IMG/VR virus record: IMGVR_UViG_3300020463_000181
Coordinates: 1 to 20,269 of that record
Strand: one strand, 5' to 3'
Source of the DNA: a virus
Length of the DNA: 20,269 nucleotides
Positions within the stretch are counted from its first letter, which is position 1; each line of letters opens with the position of its first letter. A model generated the notes under the pieces. That model was not told the DNA's origin, searched no databases, and saw only the letters and a program-made list of their open reading frames with translations. Positions 6,646 to 15,282 of the stretch are shown piece by piece. The position numbers and the translations under genes are program-made.

Positions 6646-9600
6646 TTATTGGAAATTTCCTGCTTGGATTGCACCTGTTCTTAGAATTGTAGTTCTTTGA
6701 ACGAGTATTTCCATTCCTCTTACTGGCTCAATGAATGTATCAATGATACCAATGTTTTGGTCAATAACTTCTGGTGGGTTATTTGATTCATCCATTACAT
6801 TTCTGAAGTCAAATACACCATCATCGTTTTGAACCGTCGCGAGGAAGTTATCAGCAAGTGTTTTAATTTCCAACCTTGTTTGAGCAGTATTGAACTCAAA
6901 TAAGTAATTTTTTAGTATTGCTTCAATTCCATCTTGGATAAAGATTACAACCTCTCTACAGTTAATTGAACTTAAAGCAGATTTAGTTGTCTGCTGTGCA
7001 GTTTTATTTGCAAAGATTGTTGGCCCAGTTCCACTTTGGAATACAATCGGGTTCAATCCGAATGGCTCCAAGAATTCTCTGTCCTCTTTTCCAAGATTTA
7101 ATTCTAATCCTACAACACCGCTTCCTCCTACTACTCCTCTTCTAACTCCTGCAACTAATGACCACGGTAAAGCGTTTTCATATTTTGCAATAAAGTTATT
7201 AGAAACATAACATGCAGGTGGTACGTTTATATTCTTTCCTAAATCTCTTACCGTAATAAAAGGATAGTAGAATGCTCCAAAACTTGCACCTTGCGTTTGA
7301 GAAGGTAACGAGAATCTTACAGTTGGATTCTTCGTTAGATCTCCACCAGTAGAAATTAATCTAGATGAAAGAACTCCCGTAGCATCCAAGAATGAAGGAT
7401 CTGTACTATTTTTAAAGTCCTTAGAAGAAGGTGCATTAATTATTGCGAATGCATTCTTTCTAGTAGAACATAATGTAGTATAGATTGCTTTAGATCCACT
7501 TTCAATACCGTTTCCAAATGTATCTACGACATATCTGAAGTTTATTGTTTCTCTATCAGTTAATGCCTTAAATAAATTTGTACCGCTTAAAGTATCTGTT
7601 AAGATTTTATTTTGTTTATCATTACTTCCATCTGGTACATGTTTACTAGCATCTAATTTGAAACCATCTAATGTAAAGATGTTAAAGAAATCAACCCAAC
7701 GGTCAATAGGATAATACAATTCTACCTTTTTAACGCCACTTACAGTATCAACTAAGATTTCTGATTGTGTTGTTACAAGTATTGCAGTTTTATTTGCAGG
7801 AATTGTAGAATATGTAGAATTCGTTAAACCTCCAACTACTTCATTAATTCTTGTTAACCTTGATGGTACACTTCCTGTAGCATTTCCTTCAGAGTGTATT
7901 AAATAGTTTCCTACTAATACTGTATCAGCATCTTGATTATCACTTGCGATTAATACTTGGTTAGGTTTAAGTTGTACCTGAGTAGTAGAATCTGCTATAA
8001 TATCAATTGTTCTGTTTAAAGAACCTTTAAGTGTTTGAATACATAGTTCATTTGCTCCACCTAAAGTAGTTCCATCAGATTTTACAAATCTACCTGTTGG
8101 ATCATCAATAGTAAATTGTGATTGTAATGTTCTTACAGTATCAAATAGGTTATCAGCATAAGGAATTATCTGTACTGCTGGTAAATTATATGAAGGGTCA
8201 GTAATTGCAACCTTATTAACTGCTGTTGTTGGTGCACCTGTGTGGATGAATCCGTAATCTACAGCATTGAATACCAAGAAACTTTGAACAGTTACATTTG
8301 GATCACCTGTTGCAGAGTACTGAACTTCATCACCATCAGTAAGGGTACCGTTGGAGAATTGAGTATATAATGTACTTCCATAAGAAGCAATTATTCCAGC
8401 ATTTCCACCACTTGCATTTTCATTAACAACGAAGTCAAAATCAGCTTCATTTAAATAATTCAATGTTTGTCCTGCTCCAACTGTGAAAGAAGCAGCAGTT
8501 ACTCCACCAACTCCTGATACTACGATTGTTACAGTTCCACCTACAACGTTATGAGATATAACCGGTGCATATGTTCCTGCAGCAGTTTTAACATAAGAAC
8601 CTACTAAAGTTGCAGTATTGGCTCTCATCCCAAATAATGCATCATATAATGCATCTCCTGTAGTTCCGCCTGTTACTTGAATTTGTACATTACCACTTGT
8701 TAAATCAGTGGAAGTAGCAGTTTCAGTAGCACCTACAGTTACAGTAGTTCCTGATTCAACAGTTCTGTTGTAACATAAATCAGATACAATAGAAGATTCA
8801 TATGATAAGAAGTTAACTTCGTTTTGACCACTTATAGATTGTTGATTCTCTAAGTTATGACCAATTAAATCAATTCCTCCTTTAACACCATCTATTAAAA
8901 AGTCTCCGCTAAATAATTCTTCATTAACTGCTACAAATACTCCGGTTGTTGCAGTATCAGCATTAACAACTTTTTCTACGAAAAGGTTATTACCTACTAA
9001 GTCTACAAAGTTAGGTAGTAATGATGCAGTGTATTGAGCAATTAAATTAACTTCAGACTCATTAAAGAATTCTGCTAACATAGTATCAGTAGCATCTGAT
9101 GTAAATAATTTTCTCTTAATACCTTTAGTTTTATCAAAGTATGTTTGGAATGTTGGATCTGCTACGAACCTTTCATAAGGAGTTGCAGATGCAAAGTCTC
9201 CACCAAAGTTTCCTTCAATGACAAATATATCAACCATAAAGTCAGATATTAAACTGTCTTTATTTAGGAATCCTGGAACATTTGCAGCTCCATACCATTC
9301 TTCAGCCGTTACTTCAAGACCTGCAACATTTGCAGCGGCAGCCTTTCTAACGATTATAGATACAGGATTCTGTCCTAAATTTGTAAAATCTAAAAGATCA
9401 TTTGTTGTTCCAGCGCTAAAAGTATTACTTGCGCCAACATTCGTTAAGAATGATTCTGTTTCTGGGAAGAAGAATTTATCTCTGTTATAGAACTTTTGAT
9501 ATTCTGCTTGAGCCCCAGCATTTGCTTGTACTTCGGGAGTTGCAGCTGTGCCAAACTTGATAAAGTCAACTTTATCGTTTGCATCCAATGCTAAAAGATT

Positions 9601-9873
9601 AAGAGCTAAAATTGGTCCTCTTTCCAATGCTGCTAAACAGCTTCTGTGGAAAAAAGAATCCTTTCTCTCTAAGTTTCTATCAATATCACCATATACTTGT
9701 TTAAAGAATGCAGTATCTGGTACAAATACTGGTGTATTGAATGGTCCTTTTTTAGAGAAACCAACAATTAATCTAGTCTGGTTCGCAGGGATACTAACGA
9801 TCTGACTTTTGTCAAATTCAAAACGATATGTTCCTGCTGCCTTAAGCGAAGCGATTTTCGGATCTAGTGCCAT
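6646..9873 (-). CDS. 18: contractile tail sheath protein, T4 gp18-like, enlarged
   Basis: The 1075-residue product forms the contractile sheath around the tube. The N-terminus has the sheath pattern ANQTRLIVGFSKKGPFNTPV, then FKQVYGD and a CLAALERGPILALNLL segment. The C-terminal quarter (about 780-1075) has NVPPACYVSNNFIAKYENALPW, REVVIFIQDGIEAIL, TRLEIKTLADNFL and a final GMEILVQRTTILRTG strand, typical of the conserved sheath core that interlocks neighbouring subunits. T4 gp18 is 659 residues. The extra 400 lie mostly in the middle, where residues about 370-530 form a Thr/Gly/Val-rich low-charge segment like Ig-type or bacterial surface beta domains. These would project from the sheath. 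It follows the large terminase as in T4 (17-18-19) and has its own late-type promoter. Confidence 0.88.
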   Translation of the reverse strand: MALDPKIASLKAAGTYRFEFDKSQIVSIPANQTRLIVGFSKKGPFNTPVFVPDTAFFKQVYGDIDRNLERKDSFFHRSCLAALERGPILALNLLALDANDKVDFIKFGTAATPEVQANAGAQAEYQKFYNRDKFFFPETESFLTNVGASNTFSAGTTNDLLDFTNLGQNPVSIIVRKAAAANVAGLEVTAEEWYGAANVPGFLNKDSLISDFMVDIFVIEGNFGGDFASATPYERFVADPTFQTYFDKTKGIKRKLFTSDATDTMLAEFFNESEVNLIAQYTASLLPNFVDLVGNNLFVEKVVNADTATTGVFVAVNEELFSGDFLIDGVKGGIDLIGHNLENQQSISGQNEVNFLSYESSIVSDLCYNRTVESGTTVTVGATETATSTDLTSGNVQIQVTGGTTGDALYDALFGMRANTATLVGSYVKTAAGTYAPVISHNVVGGTVTIVVSGVGGVTAASFTVGAGQTLNYLNEADFDFVVNENASGGNAGIIASYGSTLYTQFSNGTLTDGDEVQYSATGDPNVTVQSFLVFNAVDYGFIHTGAPTTAVNKVAITDPSYNLPAVQIIPYADNLFDTVRTLQSQFTIDDPTGRFVKSDGTTLGGANELCIQTLKGSLNRTIDIIADSTTQVQLKPNQVLIASDNQDADTVLVGNYLIHSEGNATGSVPSRLTRINEVVGGLTNSTYSTIPANKTAILVTTQSEILVDTVSGVKKVELYYPIDRWVDFFNIFTLDGFKLDASKHVPDGSNDKQNKILTDTLSGTNLFKALTDRETINFRYVVDTFGNGIESGSKAIYTTLCSTRKNAFAIINAPSSKDFKNSTDPSFLDATGVLSSRLISTGGDLTKNPTVRFSLPSQTQGASFGAFYYPFITVRDLGKNINVPPACYVSNNFIAKYENALPWSLVAGVRRGVVGGSGVVGLELNLGKEDREFLEPFGLNPIVFQSGTGPTIFANKTAQQTTKSALSSINCREVVIFIQDGIEAILKNYLFEFNTAQTRLEIKTLADNFLATVQNDDGVFDFRNVMDESNNPPEVIDQNIGIIDTFIEPVRGMEILVQRTTILRTGAIQAGNFQ

Positions 9874-9901
9874 CTTATATTATTTTTTTTATTTGCTTTT
9901 T

Positions 9902-9911
9902 TTATATATTC
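9902..9911 (-). promoter_or_regulatory. late-type promoter box GAATATATAA before the sheath gene
   Basis: Minus-strand GAATATATAA followed by an A run lies 28 nt upstream of the sheath ATG at 9873, in the 54-nt gap after the terminase stop. It is identical over 10 bases to boxes before the tube, small terminase and neck genes. Confidence 0.6.
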
Positions 9912-9927
9912 AAACACTTACTACTTT

Positions 9928-11745
9928 TTATACTAAGTCGTAGATATCGTAATTAAGATTTCCGCCCTTAGCATCTTGCTCTAGTATAGCATCAATTTTA
10001 TCTTGTATACTTTGGTCTACCTCATCATGAATCTCTTCAGCAAAATCGGAAAAGTCTAAAGTAAAGAAGAATTCAGAACTATTTATACATGTCATTATGA
10101 GGTCATCATTACCTAATTGGCCTGCATAACTTCCATTAGGTAATTTACCAAATGTTGATGCTTCATATACTGTATTCTTATCCAAAAGTACTATTCTATT
10201 CTGTGATATGTATTTTTTGAAGTTTTGACAAAATATAGGTTTGTTGTCTTTCTTTACTTTTAAACCAAACCTTTTTGATTTAGCATCTATCCTATGTTTA
10301 AATTTAACAATAGATTCTTCATCATAATCATTCCTCTGTGGAAAAACAGTTTCCATTCTTTTAATTAATTCACCACCAAACATATTCCATTCTATAATCA
10401 TTTTTACATTTTCAGAATAAAACATATCATAAGCTAAAATGTAAAGAGATTTTGCAAATTCTTCTATCGTATGAGAATTACTTCGGAATCTTCCAATCTG
10501 TCTCATTCTATAAAAATCAACAAAACTTCCTGGTGATGTTACTCTTTTCCAATCTTTTTCCTCCATGATCTCCACCTTAAATATATTAATCACAGAATAG
10601 TCACCACCAGTTCCTTCTGCGATATCAACAGAGAATAACCAATAATTAGAATCTTCTTCTATATCATCCAGGTTAAAATCAGGGTGCCATAACATACCTT
10701 CATATTCAACATCTTCTTCCTCAAAATCTGGAAGTTCTCTATGTACAAATTCTTTCTGTTCGGTTTGTAATTTTTTAAGGCTATCAGCACCTAATAATAA
10801 AGATGAACTTGCAATAAATTGATTTCCATATTGACGGTTAAATGCTTCATCACTTCCTAAGTTAGCAACTTCTTGTCTCATCCATGCTTCGTCTCTTCCT
10901 GGTACATCCCACCAATCAACTCGGAATGGTATATATTCACTTAAGCCTTTTTCTGCTGCTGAGTAAATATCATAAAATTTATTAAAGCCGTTAGGTGTAC
11001 TAGTTATTATTACTTTAGAGTTTGCTGATGCTGACACCGTTGGATATACATTTTCATAAAAAGTATTTACAAAGTTTTGAGGTATGTGGGCAAACTCATC
11101 CATGAATAATAAATGAATGGTAAAACCAATCGCTGCTTTCTTTGTAGTAGTTTGGCCAATGATCCTACAGCCATTGTCAAATTTAGAATTAAATACATCC
11201 CATTTTAAAACTCCTGGTTTTAAAAAGAAAGGCATATGTTCCAATATAGTTTTACCTTTGTCAATAATTTCTCTGGTTGTTGCACCTTTATTTGAAAGTA
11301 CTAATGCGTTCTTATCAAAATTAAAAAGTACATACCAAGCAATAAAAATTGAAGAACATATTGTTTTTCCAACTTGCCTACTTGCGAGACATATATTAAA
11401 TCTTTCTTTTTGAAATTGCCTTAACATCTCTTCTTGGTAAGGTCTTAACTTAATTGTCTGTAAGCCGTGATCTGTCATTACAGTACAATAATTATTTGCA
11501 AAGTATACAATATCAGTTGCACATTTCTTAATCTCCTTTAATTCATTTGCAGTATAATTAAATACAATGTTACCTTTTCTTAAATTAGGGTTGCCTTCAT
11601 AAAATGGAGTTGATTTAGGTTTATACCCTTCTTCAATAGCAAGCATAAGTTGCTCTACCTTATCACTTGTCCATGAAAAGGATTGTTCAGCCTTTCCTAT
11701 GCTGAACTCAAAACCGGCGCTATCTGGTCTAGGCTTCTGTGGCAT
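9928..11745 (-). CDS. 17: terminase large subunit (packaging ATPase and nuclease), T4 gp17-like
   Basis: The 605-residue protein, the size of T4 gp17 (610), is the motor that pumps DNA into the prohead and cuts the concatemer. The ATPase domain shows an adenine-binding RPYQEEML (101-108), Walker A ASRQVGKT (121-128), Walker B LLFMDE (212-217, catalytic E217) and the coupling motif TSTPNG (248-253). The RNase H-fold nuclease shows FSVDIAEG (D374), IIEWN (E452) and GNDDL (D547/D548), the acidic triad seen in gp17. All motifs are intact, so the enzyme should be active. It overlaps the co-chaperonin gene by 17 nt, implying coupled translation, and precedes the sheath gene as in T4. The start at 11745 gives an N-terminus (MPQKPRPDSAGFEF) with no competing start supported by the sequence. 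Confidence 0.95.
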   Translation of the reverse strand: MPQKPRPDSAGFEFSIGKAEQSFSWTSDKVEQLMLAIEEGYKPKSTPFYEGNPNLRKGNIVFNYTANELKEIKKCATDIVYFANNYCTVMTDHGLQTIKLRPYQEEMLRQFQKERFNICLASRQVGKTICSSIFIAWYVLFNFDKNALVLSNKGATTREIIDKGKTILEHMPFFLKPGVLKWDVFNSKFDNGCRIIGQTTTKKAAIGFTIHLLFMDEFAHIPQNFVNTFYENVYPTVSASANSKVIITSTPNGFNKFYDIYSAAEKGLSEYIPFRVDWWDVPGRDEAWMRQEVANLGSDEAFNRQYGNQFIASSSLLLGADSLKKLQTEQKEFVHRELPDFEEEDVEYEGMLWHPDFNLDDIEEDSNYWLFSVDIAEGTGGDYSVINIFKVEIMEEKDWKRVTSPGSFVDFYRMRQIGRFRSNSHTIEEFAKSLYILAYDMFYSENVKMIIEWNMFGGELIKRMETVFPQRNDYDEESIVKFKHRIDAKSKRFGLKVKKDNKPIFCQNFKKYISQNRIVLLDKNTVYEASTFGKLPNGSYAGQLGNDDLIMTCINSSEFFFTLDFSDFAEEIHDEVDQSIQDKIDAILEQDAKGGNLNYDIYDLV

Positions 11746-12001
11746 CTTCTACTACTGCAAGGATATGGTTAATATGAAGTACTTCGTACTTTTCTTTTTC
11801 AAAAGTATATTCCGTACCCTTACCTATTGTTTTTATTATTACATCTCCAGGTTTAACTGAATCATTTTCTCCAACCGATAAAACTTCTGCTTGTCTATTG
11901 TATTTTGGTGTTGGTAAGAATAGACCACTTTCTGTTTTCGTTTCAGCTGGTATTTCTTTTGTAAGAATGTAATTATTCTTCATCTGTATCGCTATCGACA
12001 T
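11729..12001 (-). CDS. GroES-like co-chaperonin (functional counterpart of T4 gp31)
   Basis: The 90-residue protein has the GroES layout: an opening strand, KTESGLFLPTPKYNRQAEVLSVG (residues about 22-44) with the hydrophobic mobile-loop tripeptide LFL that would bind the chaperonin ring, then KPGDVIIKTIGKGTEYTF and a closing YEVLHINHILAVVE strand. Bacterial GroES is about 97 and T4 gp31 111 residues. T4 gp31 adapts host GroEL to fold the major capsid protein; a similar role is inferred here. The gene lies between the two terminase genes, overlapping the small subunit gene by 29 nt and the large by 17 nt, so all three are probably translated together. The start is uncertain: Met7 at 11983 gives MKNNYILTKE, closer to the usual GroES N-terminus, and would cut the upstream overlap to 11 nt. 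Confidence 0.85.
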   Translation of the reverse strand: MSIAIQMKNNYILTKEIPAETKTESGLFLPTPKYNRQAEVLSVGENDSVKPGDVIIKTIGKGTEYTFEKEKYEVLHINHILAVVEDATEA

Positions 12002-12581
12002 CTTCTATATCTTCTTCGTTAATAGTTTCTTGTAATGCTCTCATTAAATCTTTCGTACCTCTTGATTTAACTCCACTTGTTTTATTACGTGTATCTCCTT
12101 CAGGACTTCCGTGATAAACATCAATGTCTCTACTAGTCTTTTTTGCATTTTCTTCAATGGCTACCATATACATAGTTTGACTTTTAATGATATCTAAAAG
12201 AGTTCTTTGTAAATCACTAAGTACTTCAAACATTCTTGGTGATACATCACCTTCATTAATTGTATCCATTAGAGTGGTAATAGCAGTTTCACTATTTTCC
12301 ATTTGTCTAATTAACATACCTAATGCATATTCATCTAATTGAGCTTTAGCTTGGATATATTCATGCTCCGCAATAATTTCTTCACTTAAATAAAATTTAA
12401 GTAAACTATTCATTACCTTTTGTGCCTTTCCTTTGGCTCTAGTTAAAGCAACTGCTTGTGTACTTTCTAATCTTACTTTAGGTAATTCAGGAGTTTCTTC
12501 TAATCCTGGTACTTCGTCTGGTAAATCACTTAATAGATCACCTAAGCTATCTCTAAATTTATCTTTAGAATTATCTTCCAT
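11973..12581 (-). CDS. 16: probable terminase small subunit, T4 gp16-like
   Basis: This 202-residue protein occupies the gp16 position ahead of the large terminase. Small terminases form rings that recognise or load DNA and stimulate the motor. Acidic, proline-containing N-terminus (1-35) and C-terminus (about 160-202, ending DVDSDTDEE) flank a helical core (about 40-160) with heptad-like stretches such as AEHEYIQAKAQLDEYALGML and MFEVLSDLQRTLLDIIKS, matching the central coiled-coil region of gp16 (164 residues). There is no visible helix-turn-helix. The name therefore rests on position, size and helical architecture. It has its own late-type promoter (12598-12607) and overlaps the co-chaperonin gene. 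Confidence 0.65.
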   Translation of the reverse strand: MEDNSKDKFRDSLGDLLSDLPDEVPGLEETPELPKVRLESTQAVALTRAKGKAQKVMNSLLKFYLSEEIIAEHEYIQAKAQLDEYALGMLIRQMENSETAITTLMDTINEGDVSPRMFEVLSDLQRTLLDIIKSQTMYMVAIEENAKKTSRDIDVYHGSPEGDTRNKTSGVKSRGTKDLMRALQETINEEDIEDVDSDTDEE

Positions 12582-12597
12582 AGAGTTTTAATTTGTA

Positions 12598-12607
12598 TTA
12601 TATATTC
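12598..12607 (-). promoter_or_regulatory. late-type promoter box GAATATATAA before the small terminase gene
   Basis: Minus-strand GAATATATAA lies 16 nt upstream of the ATG at 12581, in the 31-nt gap after the neck gene. It would drive the terminase/co-chaperonin operon. Confidence 0.58.
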
Positions 12608-12612
12608 CAGGT

Positions 12613-14586
12613 TTATCTAGGGTTACTCTGCTTATCAAGTAATAATTGAGGTGCAGCATTATCTAATAATAAAGTTAAGTGAGTATCTTTAACAACATAC
12701 TGGCTTAAGATCAATGTTTGTAATTCTTCTTCTATAGGCTTTTTCCAAATACGGATATTTGTTAAATCTGTTTTACATCCTAAGAGTTTCCATGACTGAT
12801 TAGTTATTACATCTTCTGGAGTATAACCTTTTACTTCATGGAATAATTTTGTAAGCTTAGCAGTTTCAGCAGGATTGATAGCAGTATTATCTTCTGGTGT
12901 ACTATAAACATATAAGCTTAATTGATTTGCCACTGCATTAAGATTAATAACAAAAGCAAACCATTTACCTTTGGCCAATGATAAAGTTGAAGTTGATGCA
13001 AATTTCCATTTGTAATACTCGTTATTAATTTTCATAATAAACCAATTAGGAGTATATGTAAATTCAACATAGGTTGTCAATGGTGAACTATCATTATCAT
13101 ACGAGATAAAGTTATTACTTGCTTCTCTATTAAATTTAGGAGTACCACTAATGACATCATCTATATAGGCAGTATCGATGGTTATATTATTACCAGTGAT
13201 ATCTATAATCTTTTGAATTCCATTATATGAATTAGTACCAGCAACAGCAATCCAATTTCCAACTTTAAGGGTTTGTGCTAATGATGGAAGACCGCCTGTA
13301 TTAAATTGAGCTTTACCATTATTATTTGTAATACTTGTAATTAAAACATTTATTCCTATAGGATTGACATATTGAGGTCTTACCCAAAATGAGAATGCTC
13401 TATCTTCTGTTTTTGTCCATCCGCCTTTATACTGATATTCAACACCTTCTTCATTATCTAATAAAGATCCTAAATTATAGTGATACTTAGAAATAATAGT
13501 CCACTGATTGTAAACATTCTCTTCTTTAATAATTAATTTCTTATCTAAGATTCTTCTTACATAATCATTACATAAGCTTCCTATGGTGTTATACTGATTA
13601 GGTTTTCTAACATCTTCAAATTCATCTTCTCTTTCTTCTGCAAATTTTTCTTCAGCACTAGAAACAAGAGCCTTTGTTTCTGTCTCAACATTTTTACCTT
13701 CTGTTGTATTAGGAAACATAACAGCAGTTCTTTGTTGATAAGGTACAAGACTTACTCTCCAATAAGAACCTTCATAAAGAAAATCATCAGCTTCTGCAAT
13801 TGCATCTATTTCATACATCCTATTCATATACTGTTTAAAATATAAATAGTCTCTCATCTCTGGTTTAGAACCAACACCAAAGACAGCCTCAAATGCAGAT
13901 TTTACAATATGAACTTCAAATTGAACCGGGAAGTCCATCATAAGAGGATTGAATTGTATCTCTCTTGTTGGTAATTCGTTATCAGGTATAAGTATCTTTA
14001 CTTCCGCTGAAGACATTACATTAAACAAAGAATACTCTTTTAGTATAACATCTTTACTTCTTTGGTCAGCAGCTGTCTTAAAATAATCAACACAGAAACC
14101 AAACATATTAGAAGCAACTGCCGAAAGTTGCCTATACATCTGAGAAGCTCGTGATAGGTCATAAGGATCCCAAGGACCTTCACAGCAATCAACAACTAAG
14201 TTTTGTGCCCCTGATAATGTTTGCCCATCACAACATTCAATTTGTGGAATTTTACAAATTACACCACCGTCAGTTACTATTTCTAATGCAATTGATTCAA
14301 ACTCCAATTCACCATCACCGACTTGTGTATATTTGTATTGTATCCAAAAAGGATTTTCTGGGTTTAAAAGTAATGCTTTAAGGTTTGCATCAGTAAGTGT
14401 TACATAATCAGAATAAGTTACACCATCTATTCCCCATCTAAATTGTTTATCAAAAAAGATAGAGGTAGTTTCTCCCTTAGTAGAATCTGTGAAACCTATT
14501 ACTTCTACAACATTATTGTATGGTGTTTGTAGACTGATTAATATAGCATCACCGTTGGCATCTGTTTTAGTTCCATTAACGGCCAT
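12613..14586 (-). CDS. gp14-like neck protein fused to a lectin-like (concanavalin/LamG-fold) domain
   Basis: This 657-residue protein lies just ahead of the small terminase, where T4 has the neck and tail-completion genes 13-15. Residues about 1-108 form a beta-rich domain (FRWGIDGVTYSDYVTL, NPFWIQYKY, FESIALEI). A Cys-rich link (CC at 118-119 and 134-135) follows. Residues about 160-300 have PVQFEVHI and RDYLYFKQYMNRMYEIDAI then DFLYEGSYWRVSLVPY, the same order as the GDLIYFPMDNSLFEI and PFYQLGQ region of T4 gp14 (256 residues). Residues 300-330 are highly charged. Residues about 365-657 look like a concanavalin-type sandwich: RAFSFWVRPQ, WFIMKINNEYYKW, KGKWFAFVINL, LTNIRIWKKPIEEE. An inserted beta unit (about 415-480, GNWIAVAGTNSYNG) interrupts it. 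The tail domain could bind a glycan or a fibre at the neck. The gp14 link is a moderate inference; a head-fibre or baseplate protein is the alternative. Confidence 0.55.
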   Translation of the reverse strand: MAVNGTKTDANGDAILISLQTPYNNVVEVIGFTDSTKGETTSIFFDKQFRWGIDGVTYSDYVTLTDANLKALLLNPENPFWIQYKYTQVGDGELEFESIALEIVTDGGVICKIPQIECCDGQTLSGAQNLVVDCCEGPWDPYDLSRASQMYRQLSAVASNMFGFCVDYFKTAADQRSKDVILKEYSLFNVMSSAEVKILIPDNELPTREIQFNPLMMDFPVQFEVHIVKSAFEAVFGVGSKPEMRDYLYFKQYMNRMYEIDAIAEADDFLYEGSYWRVSLVPYQQRTAVMFPNTTEGKNVETETKALVSSAEEKFAEEREDEFEDVRKPNQYNTIGSLCNDYVRRILDKKLIIKEENVYNQWTIISKYHYNLGSLLDNEEGVEYQYKGGWTKTEDRAFSFWVRPQYVNPIGINVLITSITNNNGKAQFNTGGLPSLAQTLKVGNWIAVAGTNSYNGIQKIIDITGNNITIDTAYIDDVISGTPKFNREASNNFISYDNDSSPLTTYVEFTYTPNWFIMKINNEYYKWKFASTSTLSLAKGKWFAFVINLNAVANQLSLYVYSTPEDNTAINPAETAKLTKLFHEVKGYTPEDVITNQSWKLLGCKTDLTNIRIWKKPIEEELQTLILSQYVVKDTHLTLLLDNAAPQLLLDKQSNPR

Positions 14587-14604
14587 TCATTAAAGATATT
14601 TTGT

Positions 14605-14614
14605 TTATATATTC
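14605..14614 (-). promoter_or_regulatory. late-type promoter box GAATATATAA before the neck gene
   Basis: Minus-strand GAATATATAA, preceded by TTAGGA, lies 18 nt upstream of the neck ATG at 14586 and marks the start of the morphogenesis block. It overlaps the final codons and stop region of the preceding gene only marginally (that gene ends at 14617). Confidence 0.58.
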
Positions 14615-14616
14615 TC

Positions 14617-15282
14617 CTAATAAGGAGTATAGTCTGTCTTCACAGTAAGGATAGGATCATCTTCTTCCAACTTATTATCAATCTCTGCTAAAAAGTTAAA
14701 CGATGATAAAAGTCCGTTGACTTCCATTGTAGATAAAATATCAAAAAGAACAGTTGCTTTCATATAAAAATAAGGAGATCTTTCTAGATACTTGTTCGGT
14801 AATATGCCGACATCAATTAGAGTTTTATTAAAATCATCCAATTCTTTTCTGCTCAAAATTTTAGTTAGATCAAAAGCTCCTTCAACTATTTTAAAATGAA
14901 AACTTACAACTTCTCCTCTTTCTACCTTTACTAAACGAGTATATTTTTTATCATCGGATATTTTAAAGGTCACCCATTCTAAGTTATTTAATCTCTTTAT
15001 TATTGACCATAGAAAGAATATAGCATTAGGTTTAGATTCTTGCACTGTATGCAAATCTAAATTTTCAAACTTTTTAATTTCGCCTCTTAATCTTTTGCTT
15101 GTATTAAGAGCATTAATAAAAGATGATAGTTTTATTGTATACTCACCTTCCTTTTCAGAATAGTTTTTACATTCTTTTTTAACTCGTGAAATTATTACAC
15201 TATCAAAATAATCATACTTAAATAATGTAAATGAAATGTGAGTTGGTATACCTAATTCAAATTGACTGTCAATTAACATCAT
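14617..15282 (-). CDS. unknown protein of the replication block
   Basis: I do not recognise this 221-residue protein. It starts ATGATG at 15282, overlapping the preceding gene by 14 nt, so translation is probably coupled. The sequence mixes strands and helices without signal peptide, membrane segment or clear metal or nucleotide motif. Notable stretches are HISFTLFKYDYFDSVIISRVKK (shown in part), SFINALNTSKRLRGEIKKFENL, and an aromatic-rich KYLERSPYFYMKATVLFDIL. The C-terminus is acidic (NKLEEDDPIL). Its position between a possible clamp-loader partner and the neck gene is compatible either with replication or with a morphogenesis factor such as a tail-completion protein. Confidence 0.7.
   Translation of the reverse strand: MMLIDSQFELGIPTHISFTLFKYDYFDSVIISRVKKECKNYSEKEGEYTIKLSSFINALNTSKRLRGEIKKFENLDLHTVQESKPNAIFFLWSIIKRLNNLEWVTFKISDDKKYTRLVKVERGEVVSFHFKIVEGAFDLTKILSRKELDDFNKTLIDVGILPNKYLERSPYFYMKATVLFDILSTMEVNGLLSSFNFLAEIDNKLEEDDPILTVKTDYTPY

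Noticed and set aside
9218-9805. Two plus-strand open frames of 85-90 codons
   Set aside because: Antisense to the sheath N-terminal region; composition follows the opposite-strand codons.
10931-10941. GAATATATAC on the minus strand, close to the late promoter decamer
   Set aside because: It lies inside the terminase gene and differs in the last base; no gene start is near.
11117-11413. 98-codon plus-strand open frame
   Set aside because: Antisense to the terminase ATPase domain, whose motifs are intact. No leader or conserved feature.
11676-11685. CCTTTTCA-like match on the minus strand
   Set aside because: Inside the start of the terminase gene, with no ATATAAAA at the right spacing.
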